Below, piece by piece: positions 7,475-13,444 of a stretch of DNA of 22,115 nucleotides (the stretch's first letter is position 1; every line of letters starts with the position of its first letter). This DNA is from JBFKPQ01 sp041628225 (GTDB taxonomy: Bacteria > Actinomycetota > Acidimicrobiia > Spongiisociales > JAENVV01). Location: contig JBFKPQ010000022.1 of NCBI GenBank assembly GCA_041628225.1, positions 1-22,115 on the forward strand. Direction: 5' to 3'. The position numbers were made by a program, and so were the translations under genes. The notes under the pieces are model-generated. The model did no database searches and was not told the origin of the DNA. It saw only the letters and a list, made by a program, of their open reading frames with translations.

Positions 7475-7711
7475 GAGGTGTCCTCCGTGAGGTCGTTGCA
7501 CGGCGCCGCGTCGTACGGCGCGGACTCTCCGCGCGCGATCCCGGACAGGTGCCGGAGACGACGTTGCCGTGATCGGGGAGCCCAGAGGTGTGGCCTCGAC
7601 CCGACGTAGCTCGAGGCCACCGTACCACGGGATCGTCCAAACCCGGTCACCTTCCGGTCCGGCGTCCGCTGCGAACCATCGGTCGGCGCTTCCGCGTCTG
7701 ATTTCGACCAT
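7471..7711 (-). pseudogene. Split small ORF coupled to the 69-aa gene (probable frameshift)
   Basis: From ATG 7711 one frame reads a plausible protein start (MVEIRRGSADRWFAADAGPE, then VWTIPWYGGLELRRVEATPL). After about 7580 that frame loses GC3 bias. The neighbouring frame instead becomes strongly GC3-rich (LSGIARGESAPYDAAPCNDL, then TEDTS) and ends in a TGA overlapping ATG 7474. Dropping one base, for instance in the run of four at 7575-7578, joins the two halves into about 79 residues. The start has no SD and is uncertain. It could be a decayed gene, a sequence error, or two unrelated frames. No family is recognised. Confidence 0.4.
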
Positions 7712-7718
7712 CCGCTGG

Positions 7719-7842
7719 TAGGGTGGTTCCAGCTGCTTCGGCGGCGGCTTGCTTCTCTCCGTTCTGGACTGCAGATGAGTCGGTCCCGGAACAACTGCTA
7801 CCGGATGACGAAACGTCGTCCCTCGAACGAGAGGCAACCGCC
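7719..7842 (+). promoter_or_regulatory. Putative promoter and long structured leader of the RRM gene
   Basis: TAGGGT at 7719-7724 is a candidate -10, giving a leader of about 110 nt before ATG 7843. Two hairpins occur near its end. GGATGACG-AAA-CGTCGTCC (7803-7821) is an 8-bp stem with one G-T pair. CCTC (7821-7824) can pair with GAGG (7831-7834), which is the SD. The two share base 7821 and could compete. The arrangement would suit temperature or autoregulatory control; this is inference. Confidence 0.4.
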
Positions 7843-8097
7843 ATGAACATCTACGTGGGAAATCTTCCCTTCTCTACGACCGAAGCCGACCTTCGTGAGC
7901 TCTTCTCCGAGTACGGGGCCATCACCAGCGCCTCGGTGATCACCGACCGGGACACGGGGCGATCCCGCGGCTTTGGGTTCGTCGAACTCGCCGACTCGAG
8001 CGCCGGGTCGACCGCCATCGAAAAGCTCGACGGCCACGACTGGAACGGCCGGCGGATCACCGTCAACGAGGCACGTCCGCGCGCCCCGCGCCGCTAG
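7843..8097 (+). CDS. Single-RRM RNA-binding protein (84 aa)
   Basis: This is one RNA recognition motif. RNP2 is IYVGNL (residues 3-8) and RNP1 is RGFGFVEL (42-49) with the RNA-stacking aromatic residues, separated by the usual helix (TEADLRELFSEYG) and followed by AIEKLDGHDWNGRRITVNEA. A short basic tail (RPRAPRR) ends the protein. ATG 7843 is chosen because the RRM begins there and GAGAGG lies about 8 nt upstream; in-frame upstream codons do not resemble a domain. Bacterial proteins of this size are cytosolic RNA binders often linked to cold or general stress. The SHOCT-like gene follows after 30 bases, probably in the same operon. The long hairpin-bearing leader suggests post-transcriptional control. 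Confidence 0.93.
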   Translation: MNIYVGNLPFSTTEADLRELFSEYGAITSASVITDRDTGRSRGFGFVELADSSAGSTAIEKLDGHDWNGRRITVNEARPRAPRR

Positions 8098-8127
8098 TGG
8101 GCGGGCCCAACTCCGAGGAGAACTGAC

Positions 8128-8376
8128 ATGGCACGTGGACGTGAGGGCATGGCCAAGCGGGCCCGTGAGCGCCGTCGGGAACAGCGCAAGGAGGACAAGG
8201 CGGCACGGCGCGAAGCCCTGGCGGCCGAGCCCGACGGCCCCGCTCCCGACGAGGAAGTACGGCTGATGGAACAGTTTCGTGTCTTGAGCGAACGGCACGC
8301 CGCCGGTCAAGTCACGGAAAGGGTTTTCGCCGAGGAGCGGGAGCGGATCTTCGGCGAGCTCGGCATCGACACCTGA
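8128..8376 (+). CDS. Small basic protein with SHOCT-like C-terminus (82 aa)
   Basis: ATG 8128 has GAGGAG 7 nt upstream. The N-terminal half is very basic (GMAKRARERRREQRKEDKAA) and probably contacts nucleic acid or ribosomes. An acidic Pro-rich hinge (AEPDGPAPDEE, about 34-43) follows. The C-terminal third (MEQFRVLSERHAAGQVTERV, then FAEERERIFGELGI) fits the SHOCT short helical oligomerisation motif: a helix, a Gly-containing turn, then a second helix with Phe and basic or acidic residues. It lies 30 bases after the RRM gene and may act with it; that partnership is inferred from position only. Confidence 0.8.
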   Translation: MARGREGMAKRARERRREQRKEDKAARREALAAEPDGPAPDEEVRLMEQFRVLSERHAAGQVTERVFAEERERIFGELGIDT

Positions 8377-8421
8377 GCACTGGGCGCCCCAAGGCGCAGG
8401 CCTGGGACGGCCGCGCAACGC

Positions 8422-8853
8422 TCAGTAGCCGGCGACGTCGTCTTTGGCGATGATGCGGGTAGGGGTGACCCGGACGAGATACTCCCCTGGCACGCCGTTG
8501 CGCCGGCCGAATTCGTCCGCTCGATCGGCACCCATGTACCGGCCTCCGATGGCCGTCGCCCATTGCATCAGGTCCTCGGGCTCGGTCGACAACGCGGCGG
8601 TGCCCTCGATGATCACGAACGCATACGGCGGCTCCTCGCTGTCGACGGAGATCGCCACCCGATCATCCCGGCGGAGGTTCGCGCCTTTGATGGACGACTC
8701 GTGGGTGTTGAACACGAGATCGTCGCCGTCGAGTACGAACCAGATCGGCGCCACGTGGGGGCGCCCGTCGGTGCGCACGGTCGCCAGCTTGCCCGTGCGG
8801 GTGCCGGCCATGAGGAATGCCCGGACCTCGTCAGATGTCATCGTGCGGGCCAC
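8422..8853 (-). CDS. PPOX-class F420/flavin-dependent oxidoreductase (143 aa)
   Basis: This is a split-barrel protein of the pyridoxamine-phosphate-oxidase-like superfamily, subgroup 'PPOX class, probable F420-dependent'. Landmarks are GKLATVRTDGRPHVAPIWF (residues 21-39), LVFNTHESSIKGANLRRDDR (46-65) with the Ser/Lys residues that bind cofactor phosphate in this family, and PYAFVIIEGTAAL (76-88). It is full length, with no signal peptide, so cytosolic. Members reduce or oxidise small molecules using F420 or FMN; the substrate is unknown. GTG 8853 is preferred over ATG 8841 because TACCCT ends exactly 6 nt before it (leaderless) and no SD serves either codon. Confidence 0.88.
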   Translation of the reverse strand: MARTMTSDEVRAFLMAGTRTGKLATVRTDGRPHVAPIWFVLDGDDLVFNTHESSIKGANLRRDDRVAISVDSEEPPYAFVIIEGTAALSTEPEDLMQWATAIGGRYMGADRADEFGRRNGVPGEYLVRVTPTRIIAKDDVAGY

Positions 8854-8859
8854 GCCGGC

Positions 8860-8865
8860 AGGGTA
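8860..8865 (-). promoter_or_regulatory. Putative -10 for a leaderless PPOX transcript
   Basis: Minus-strand TACCCT (TANNNT) ends exactly 6 nt before GTG 8853. No SD is present. This supports the GTG start. Confidence 0.5.
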
Positions 8866-8912
8866 CCCGCACCGCTCGGCGCATCACCGCGCCGGCGGGC
8901 ATCACCCAATCG

Positions 8913-9263
8913 TCATCGACTCTTGGCGGTGTTGTCGTGACTCACGAGCCACGTGTCGAAGCCCGAAGCGTCATTCGGCAGCCGTTGTTTCATCACGCAG
9001 AGCCACCCGTCGCCGTTGCGATCCTCCTTGGCGTAGACATCCGCGGCGATGGCCGCCGCCGCGGCGGCGTCGGCGAACCCCGTCATCTCCAGCTGCCATG
9101 CGTAGTCGCCTTGTGCCCAGATCTCCCACGCTCCGATGGCGGTCGCCCCAGCGCCACCAGGCCCCACCCCGCAGGCGACATACGGCGGCACACCGAACGC
9201 CGTCGCCGCCGAACCCATGACGCCGAGCGCCATGATGACCATCGAAACAACGATGCGTCGCAT
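8913..9263 (-). CDS. Small secreted protein with EF-hand-like DxNxDG motif (116 aa)
   Basis: ATG 9263 is selected over ATG 9275 because GGGAGGAG overlaps the latter and is correctly placed for the former. Residues 1-25 form a signal peptide (MRRIVVSMVIMALGV, Ala-rich cleavage region). An Ala-rich helix (about 64-78) leads into DRNGDGWLCV (81-90), an EF-hand/excalibur-like calcium-loop pattern with Asp81, Asn83 and Asp85. A C-terminal segment ending SHDNTAKSR follows. Short secreted proteins with 'D-x-N-G-D-G-x-x-C-V...DN' endings recur in actinobacterial genomes (family knowledge, not searched here). Three cysteines are visible (about 31, 89 and a signal-free context). It is probably extracellular and calcium-binding; the role is unknown. 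Confidence 0.75.
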   Translation of the reverse strand: MRRIVVSMVIMALGVMGSAATAFGVPPYVACGVGPGGAGATAIGAWEIWAQGDYAWQLEMTGFADAAAAAAIAADVYAKEDRNGDGWLCVMKQRLPNDASGFDTWLVSHDNTAKSR

Positions 9264-9388
9264 CGCTCCTCCCATCTCCCTGCCGACGTGGCGGGCCGTT
9301 CTCGCGACAACGTACCGGTTCGCGGCCCTACATGGAAGAAGATGGTTTTCGCGATCTGCCGGCGGTCCGCGAACGACGCCAGGGCTGG

Positions 9389-9394
9389 GATACT
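9389..9394 (+). promoter_or_regulatory. Putative -10 for a leaderless alcohol dehydrogenase transcript
   Basis: GATACT keeps A at position 2 and T at position 6 of the -10 consensus and ends exactly 6 nt before ATG 9401. No SD is visible. This is the fifth gene in the window with this spacing. Confidence 0.4.
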
Positions 9395-9400
9395 CCGCAG

Positions 9401-10435
9401 ATGCGTGGCGCTTCCTACCCTTCGTTTGGTGGACCGATCGGGATCTCCGATCTTCCGGAACCCTCCATCGGAGTTGGTGATGCGCTGCTCGAGGTGCGGG
9501 CCACCGGGATCTGCCGGAGCGACTGGCACGGCTGGCAGGGTCACGATCCCGACATCACGGCATTTCCGCACGTGCCTGGCCATGAGTTCGCAGGGATCGT
9601 GGCCGATGCCGGTTCCGATGTAGCACGGTGGTCGCCCGGCGATCGCGTTGCCGTTCCGTTCGTGTCGGGCTGCGGGACGTGTCAGTACTGCCTGACCGGA
9701 CACGCCCAGGTGTGCCCCCAGCAGACCCAACCAGGGTTCACGCATTGGGGCTCGTTCGCCGAACGGGTGGTGGTCCGGGCTGCCGACTTCAATCTTGTTC
9801 CGCTCCCCGAGGCGGTCAGCTTCGAGACGGGCGCGATCGCCGGGTGCCGCTTTTCCACCGCCTATCGGGCGGTTGCCGATCAGGGCGGCGTGGTGGCCGG
9901 CGAGTGGGTCGCCGTGTACGGATGCGGCGGAGTGGGCCTCTCGGCCGTGATGATCGCCGCCGCGCTCGGAGCACGACCCGTCGGCATCGACCCCCGGCCC
10001 GAAGCTCGAGACATGGCGCGTCACGCCGGAGCGGAACTCGTGTTCGCTCCCGACGAAGCCCGTAGCCAACTCCCAGGGCTGGATGGCGAGGGTCCGCACG
10101 TGACGATCGACTCCGTCGGGTCACCGTCGGTCGTCGCCGACGCCCTGGCGAATCTGCGCCGCCACGGCCGCCACGTCCAGGTGGGGCTCCTCCCGAAGGC
10201 AGGTGGGTTCGCAGACGTGGCAGTTGGCCGGCTGATCGGTCATGAACTGACGATCGTGGGCTCCCACGGCATCTCCCCGTCGGGCCTGGCGTCCGTACTC
10301 GACATGACGGTGTGCGGCGACCTGTCTCCCGACCGGCTCGTCACCAGGCGCGTCGATCTCGTCGAAGGCGCCCGCGTGCTGGCCACACTCGATGACCAGC
10401 CATCGGACGGCATGACGGTCATCACCGAGTTCTGA
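9401..10435 (+). CDS. Zinc-dependent alcohol dehydrogenase (MDR family), 344 aa
   Basis: This is a medium-chain dehydrogenase/reductase. The catalytic zinc ligands fit Cys38 (GICRSDWHG), His61/Glu62 (PGHEF) and Cys149 (IAGCRFSTA). The structural zinc site is the four-Cys cluster 91/94/97/105 (GCGTCQYCLTGHAQVC). The Rossmann motif GCGGVG is at 174-179, with Asp197 at the end of the second strand (VGIDP), which favours NAD(H). Length is normal. An upstream in-frame extension to 9332 is not used because the family N-terminus starts at MRGASYPS and a leaderless-type hexamer precedes ATG 9401. The stop lies in a 14-bp palindrome (10433-10446) that also contains the opposing gene's stop. The substrate is an alcohol or aldehyde, not definable further. 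Confidence 0.93.
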   Translation: MRGASYPSFGGPIGISDLPEPSIGVGDALLEVRATGICRSDWHGWQGHDPDITAFPHVPGHEFAGIVADAGSDVARWSPGDRVAVPFVSGCGTCQYCLTGHAQVCPQQTQPGFTHWGSFAERVVVRAADFNLVPLPEAVSFETGAIAGCRFSTAYRAVADQGGVVAGEWVAVYGCGGVGLSAVMIAAALGARPVGIDPRPEARDMARHAGAELVFAPDEARSQLPGLDGEGPHVTIDSVGSPSVVADALANLRRHGRHVQVGLLPKAGGFADVAVGRLIGHELTIVGSHGISPSGLASVLDMTVCGDLSPDRLVTRRVDLVEGARVLATLDDQPSDGMTVITEF

Positions 10436-10443
10436 CCGACCGG

Positions 10444-10974
10444 TCAAGGACCTCCGGCCCGGCGAATCTTCTCGAACAGCTGCTGGTTCCAGCGGGCATG
10501 GACCCGCGGATTGAGGTGATCGCGGGCTCGTGGCGGCAGTTCGACACCGGCTCGCTCGGCCGCCACCCGGAGGTTGTGTAGCGCGCTCGGCCAGCCATCG
10601 GGCCACGGATCGATCAGACCTCGCAGCAGTTGGAGATCGACGTCCCAGAACCGGGCGTACAGGTCGGCTGCTTCGTCGCCCAGTCCGAACCACTCGGCCA
10701 CGCTCGCCGCGGTCGGAACCCACGCCCAGAACTCATCGACGTCTCCGCAGAACCGCTCGACCGCGGCACCGATCTCGGTGCGCGTGAGGCGGAGTTCTTC
10801 CGCGGGGATCAGCGGCACGATGGACCCGTGGACGTGCGGCTCCAAGTCGATAGCGGCGTCGATGGCACTCCAAGACGTACCTTCTTCGTCGGCGAGACCG
10901 ATCCACAGCAGCTCAAAACCCTGTTCCCAAGGTGCGGTCAGCCACTCGGTGTCGACGAAGATCCGACGGGTCAT
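10444..10974 (-). CDS. RNase AS-like (Rv2179c-type) protein with degenerate active site
   Basis: The overall layout matches the polyadenylate-specific exoribonuclease AS family (RNase T/DEDDh fold). The first acidic motif VDTEW gives Asp8/Glu10. IGLADEEGTSWSAI, FWAWVPTAASVAEWFG and a C-terminal ARWNQQLFEKI follow at the expected spacing. In the family the WAW segment is followed by a metal-binding Asp (WAWYxxYD); here that position is Ala (PTAASV). The usual His...Asp pair of HNALxDARWN reads LNPRVHARWN. Three of five catalytic positions thus appear lost. It may be a non-catalytic RNA-binding relative. ATG 10974 is used (GGGAG close upstream); GTG 10983 is possible. It follows the MIP gene by 25 bases on the same strand. 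Confidence 0.75.
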   Translation of the reverse strand: MTRRIFVDTEWLTAPWEQGFELLWIGLADEEGTSWSAIDAAIDLEPHVHGSIVPLIPAEELRLTRTEIGAAVERFCGDVDEFWAWVPTAASVAEWFGLGDEAADLYARFWDVDLQLLRGLIDPWPDGWPSALHNLRVAAERAGVELPPRARDHLNPRVHARWNQQLFEKIRRAGGP

Positions 10975-10999
10975 GGCTCCCACCGTACGCCGAGGAGTT

Positions 11000-11695
11000 T
11001 CACCCGTGGGGAACGATCACCTCGGCGGCAACCTCTTCGACATCGGGAAACAGCCAGCCGATGAGCCACACCGCCGCTCCCACACCGACCAATTCGGCGA
11101 CGACGAAGCCCGGAATCGAAGCCGGCGAGATCCCAGCGAACGTGTCCGACACGGTGCGCGCCACCGTCACCGCCGGATTCGCGAAACTCGTCGACGACGT
11201 GAAGTAGAAGGCGCCAGCGATGTACGCCCCCACCGCGAACGCCGCCAGTTGTGCGTTGCCGGAACGGACGAGGCCGAAGATCACGAGCAACAATCCGGCG
11301 GTAGCAATCACTTCGGCAAACCACAGGTGTGAACCCGTGCGTGCGGTCGACGACCACGCGATGGCCGGCAGGTCGAACATGAGATTGGCAGATACCGCTC
11401 CCACGATCCCTCCGCCGAGTTGGCCGGTGACGTACCCGACGGTCTCCCGGTTGCTGAGGCCGCCGAAGTAGCGATCGGCCAGCGTGACGGCCGGGTTGAG
11501 ATGGGCACCCGATACCGACCCCAACGCCAGGATCAGCGCCGTCAGCGCACCGGCTGTCGCCAGCGCGTTCTGGAGGAGCTGGAGCCCAGGATCGTCGGTG
11601 AGCGACGCCGCCATGATGCCGGATCCGACAATGGCAGCCAGCAGAAACGCCGTGCCAACGAACTCGGCGACGACCCGTCGCGCCAGCGATGCCAT
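11000..11695 (-). CDS. MIP/aquaporin-family channel (231 aa)
   Basis: This is a six-helix major intrinsic protein in the cytoplasmic membrane. Both NPA boxes are present: SGAHLNPAVT (first half) and TSFANPAVTVAR (second half), the latter followed by the conserved Arg of the selectivity filter. The N-terminus (AEFVGTAFLLAAIVGSGIMA) matches the subgroup often seen in actinobacterial and proteobacterial ars operons, but no arsenic gene is present here, so water or a small neutral solute is equally likely. The start at ATG 11695 has no SD and no well-placed -10, so the first few residues are uncertain. It is first in a two-gene minus-strand unit with the RNase AS-like gene. Confidence 0.92.
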   Translation of the reverse strand: MASLARRVVAEFVGTAFLLAAIVGSGIMAASLTDDPGLQLLQNALATAGALTALILALGSVSGAHLNPAVTLADRYFGGLSNRETVGYVTGQLGGGIVGAVSANLMFDLPAIAWSSTARTGSHLWFAEVIATAGLLLVIFGLVRSGNAQLAAFAVGAYIAGAFYFTSSTSFANPAVTVARTVSDTFAGISPASIPGFVVAELVGVGAAVWLIGWLFPDVEEVAAEVIVPHG

Positions 11696-11855
11696 CAGGC
11701 CGATTCCGGGGTGTCGCTCGCCGGCCTCATGGCCCGCACAGGCGTCGATGCGTCATGGGTTCTCCGTTTCCGGAACGCTCGGCCGACGTTCCTCGGGAGG
11801 CCGGAATGATAGGCAGCCTCCGGCGGACCACCTCCGTGGTGCCAGGCGACGGATC

Positions 11856-11861
11856 TAGGGT
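11856..11861 (+). promoter_or_regulatory. Putative -10 of nagZ
   Basis: TAGGGT (TANNNT) would give a start near 11868, leaving a leader of roughly 24 nt that contains GGAGGG (11878-11883) upstream of GTG 11892. No clear -35 is seen. Confidence 0.35.
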
Positions 11862-11891
11862 GACGGCTCGATCAGATGGAGGGTGGCAGGA

Positions 11892-13247
11892 GTGGTGCGG
11901 CCAGACCGCCGGCACAGGGGTCCGTATGCGCTGGTGACGATCGCCGCGCTGGTCACCCTGCTCGCGGCATGTGCCGACCGAACCCCCACTGAGACCGTTG
12001 TGGCGCCCACCACGTCCACCACAGCTACCGCGGTGCCTGCGCCCGCGACCACCCGCGTCGTGGCGACGCCAAACGCCCCATCTGCCACGACCGCCCCACC
12101 TACGACGACCCTCGCCGTTTCCGAAGCGGAAGCCTCGGTCGAACAGACGCTGGCATCGCTGACGCTGGAGCAGAAGATCGGACAGCTGATCATCGCCGAG
12201 TTCACCGGTCCGTCCGCCACTGTTGCCGTGTCGGAGCTCGTCGCCGAGGGCTGGGTCGGCGGGTTCATCCTGAAGTCGGCCAACGGCAACCTCGTCGATC
12301 CCGACCAGGTGACCGCCACGATCGCCGACCTGCAGGCCGCCGCACCGATTTCCCTGCTGATCGCGGTCGACCAGGAGGGCGGCCGCGTCGATCGGGTGAC
12401 CTTCCCCGACACGGTCCGCTTCCCCGCACCCGAACGGTTCGGGCAGATCGGCGACGCCGCTCTGGTCGAGGACGCGGCCTGGGCCACGGGCGTGCAATTG
12501 CGGGCACTTGGTTTCAATGTCGACTTCGCCCCGGTGGCGGCCGTCAATCTGCTGGGCAGTGCCAACCCGGCGATCGGCGACCGTTCGTACGGCTCAGATG
12601 TCGACGTGGTCGTCGACCTGACGGCGGCGGCGGTGCGCGGCTTCGACCGGGCCGGTGTGGCAGCGGCCGTGAAGCACTTTCCCGGTCACGGACGGACGTC
12701 GGTGGACAGCCATCAGGCGCTTCCGGAGGTCTCCGTCGACTACGAGACATGGGCGATCTCCGACCGCCGGCCGTTCGAGGCGGCGATCGCCGAGGGTGTG
12801 CCGATGGTCATGGTCGGCCACCTCGTGTACCCGGCCTTGGATTCGTCGGGCACCCCGGCGACGCTGTCCCGTCCGATCGTGACGGGTGAATTGCGCGAGA
12901 AGCTGGGGTTCGATGGCGTCGTGATAGCCGACGATCTCTCCGGCATGGACGCCTTGGGCCAGTGGAGCCGAGCGGACCGGTCGGTCCTGGCTCTGGCGGC
13001 GGGGGTCGACCTCCTGCTCAATCCCGGAGACGCCGCGTCCGCCGTCGAAGCGATCGTCAAGGCCGTCGAGGCGGGAGAACTCTCCGAACATGCCATCGAT
13101 GCGGCGGTGCGGCGGGTCCTTGCTCTCAGATGGCAACTGAGCTCCAGCACGTCGGCCGACGACCTCGACCCCTCCACGCTCGCCGAGATCAACTCGATTG
13201 CGATGCGGATCACCGACGCCTGCCGAGACGCCGGCCGCGACTGCTGA
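11892..13247 (+). CDS. nagZ: Lipoprotein beta-N-acetylhexosaminidase, GH3 (NagZ-like), 451 aa
   Basis: A GH3 enzyme that removes N-acetylglucosamine from muropeptide fragments or wall-derived sugars. A lipoprotein signal ends at LVTLLAAC (Cys27). A Thr/Ala/Pro linker of about 45 residues follows, then the catalytic barrel. The NagZ signature KHFPGHGRTSVDSH (261-274) supplies the Asp-His catalytic dyad (Asp272/His274), and VIADDLSGM contains the nucleophile Asp347. VDQEGGRVDR and FAPVAAVN are further family motifs. Surface anchoring is typical of Gram-positive NagZ, unlike the cytosolic enterobacterial enzyme. Of three in-frame GTGs (11883, 11892, 11895), 11892 is best spaced (9 nt) from GGAGG. 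With mltG this is the second wall-remodelling enzyme here, but they are not linked in an operon. Confidence 0.94.
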   Translation: MVRPDRRHRGPYALVTIAALVTLLAACADRTPTETVVAPTTSTTATAVPAPATTRVVATPNAPSATTAPPTTTLAVSEAEASVEQTLASLTLEQKIGQLIIAEFTGPSATVAVSELVAEGWVGGFILKSANGNLVDPDQVTATIADLQAAAPISLLIAVDQEGGRVDRVTFPDTVRFPAPERFGQIGDAALVEDAAWATGVQLRALGFNVDFAPVAAVNLLGSANPAIGDRSYGSDVDVVVDLTAAAVRGFDRAGVAAAVKHFPGHGRTSVDSHQALPEVSVDYETWAISDRRPFEAAIAEGVPMVMVGHLVYPALDSSGTPATLSRPIVTGELREKLGFDGVVIADDLSGMDALGQWSRADRSVLALAAGVDLLLNPGDAASAVEAIVKAVEAGELSEHAIDAAVRRVLALRWQLSSSTSADDLDPSTLAEINSIAMRITDACRDAGRDC

Positions 13248-13394
13248 CCCAGACGACCCAGACGCCCACATCGGAGCAGTCGCCGACACGAACTAGGCAG
13301 CGGTGGGTCGGTGATGTGTGGCCTCAGACCGCGTACGTGGTGGGTCACCGATCCAAAAAGACGAAGACGCCGAGCATCGCGGGTTTCCGGCCGG

Positions 13395-13426
13395 TAGCAT
13401 CGCTGATCAGGCCGGGTATCCCGGCC
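13395..13426 (+). promoter_or_regulatory. Putative liv operon promoter and leader hairpin
   Basis: TAGCAT at 13395-13400 is a candidate -10, giving a leader of about 38 nt. A perfect 7-bp inverted repeat, GGCCGGG-TAT-CCCGGCC (13410-13426), sits at the start of that leader, just before the SD GGAGG. The octamer AGCATCGC occurs at 13373-13380 and again at 13396-13403, 23 bp apart and overlapping the -10, which could be a regulator site. All of this is inferred from pattern and position. Confidence 0.4.
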
Positions 13427-13444
13427 GCTCGAACGGAGGAGCCT

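Noticed and set aside
11696..11891. Possible gene or terminator between the MIP and nagZ genes
   Set aside because: Frames there lack codon bias, and the only hairpin (ACCAC-CTCC-GTGGT) is 5 bp; only a candidate -10 for nagZ is kept.
13246..13263. Tandem 9-bp repeat GACCCAGAC after nagZ
   Set aside because: Only two copies, no array or symmetry; most likely chance.
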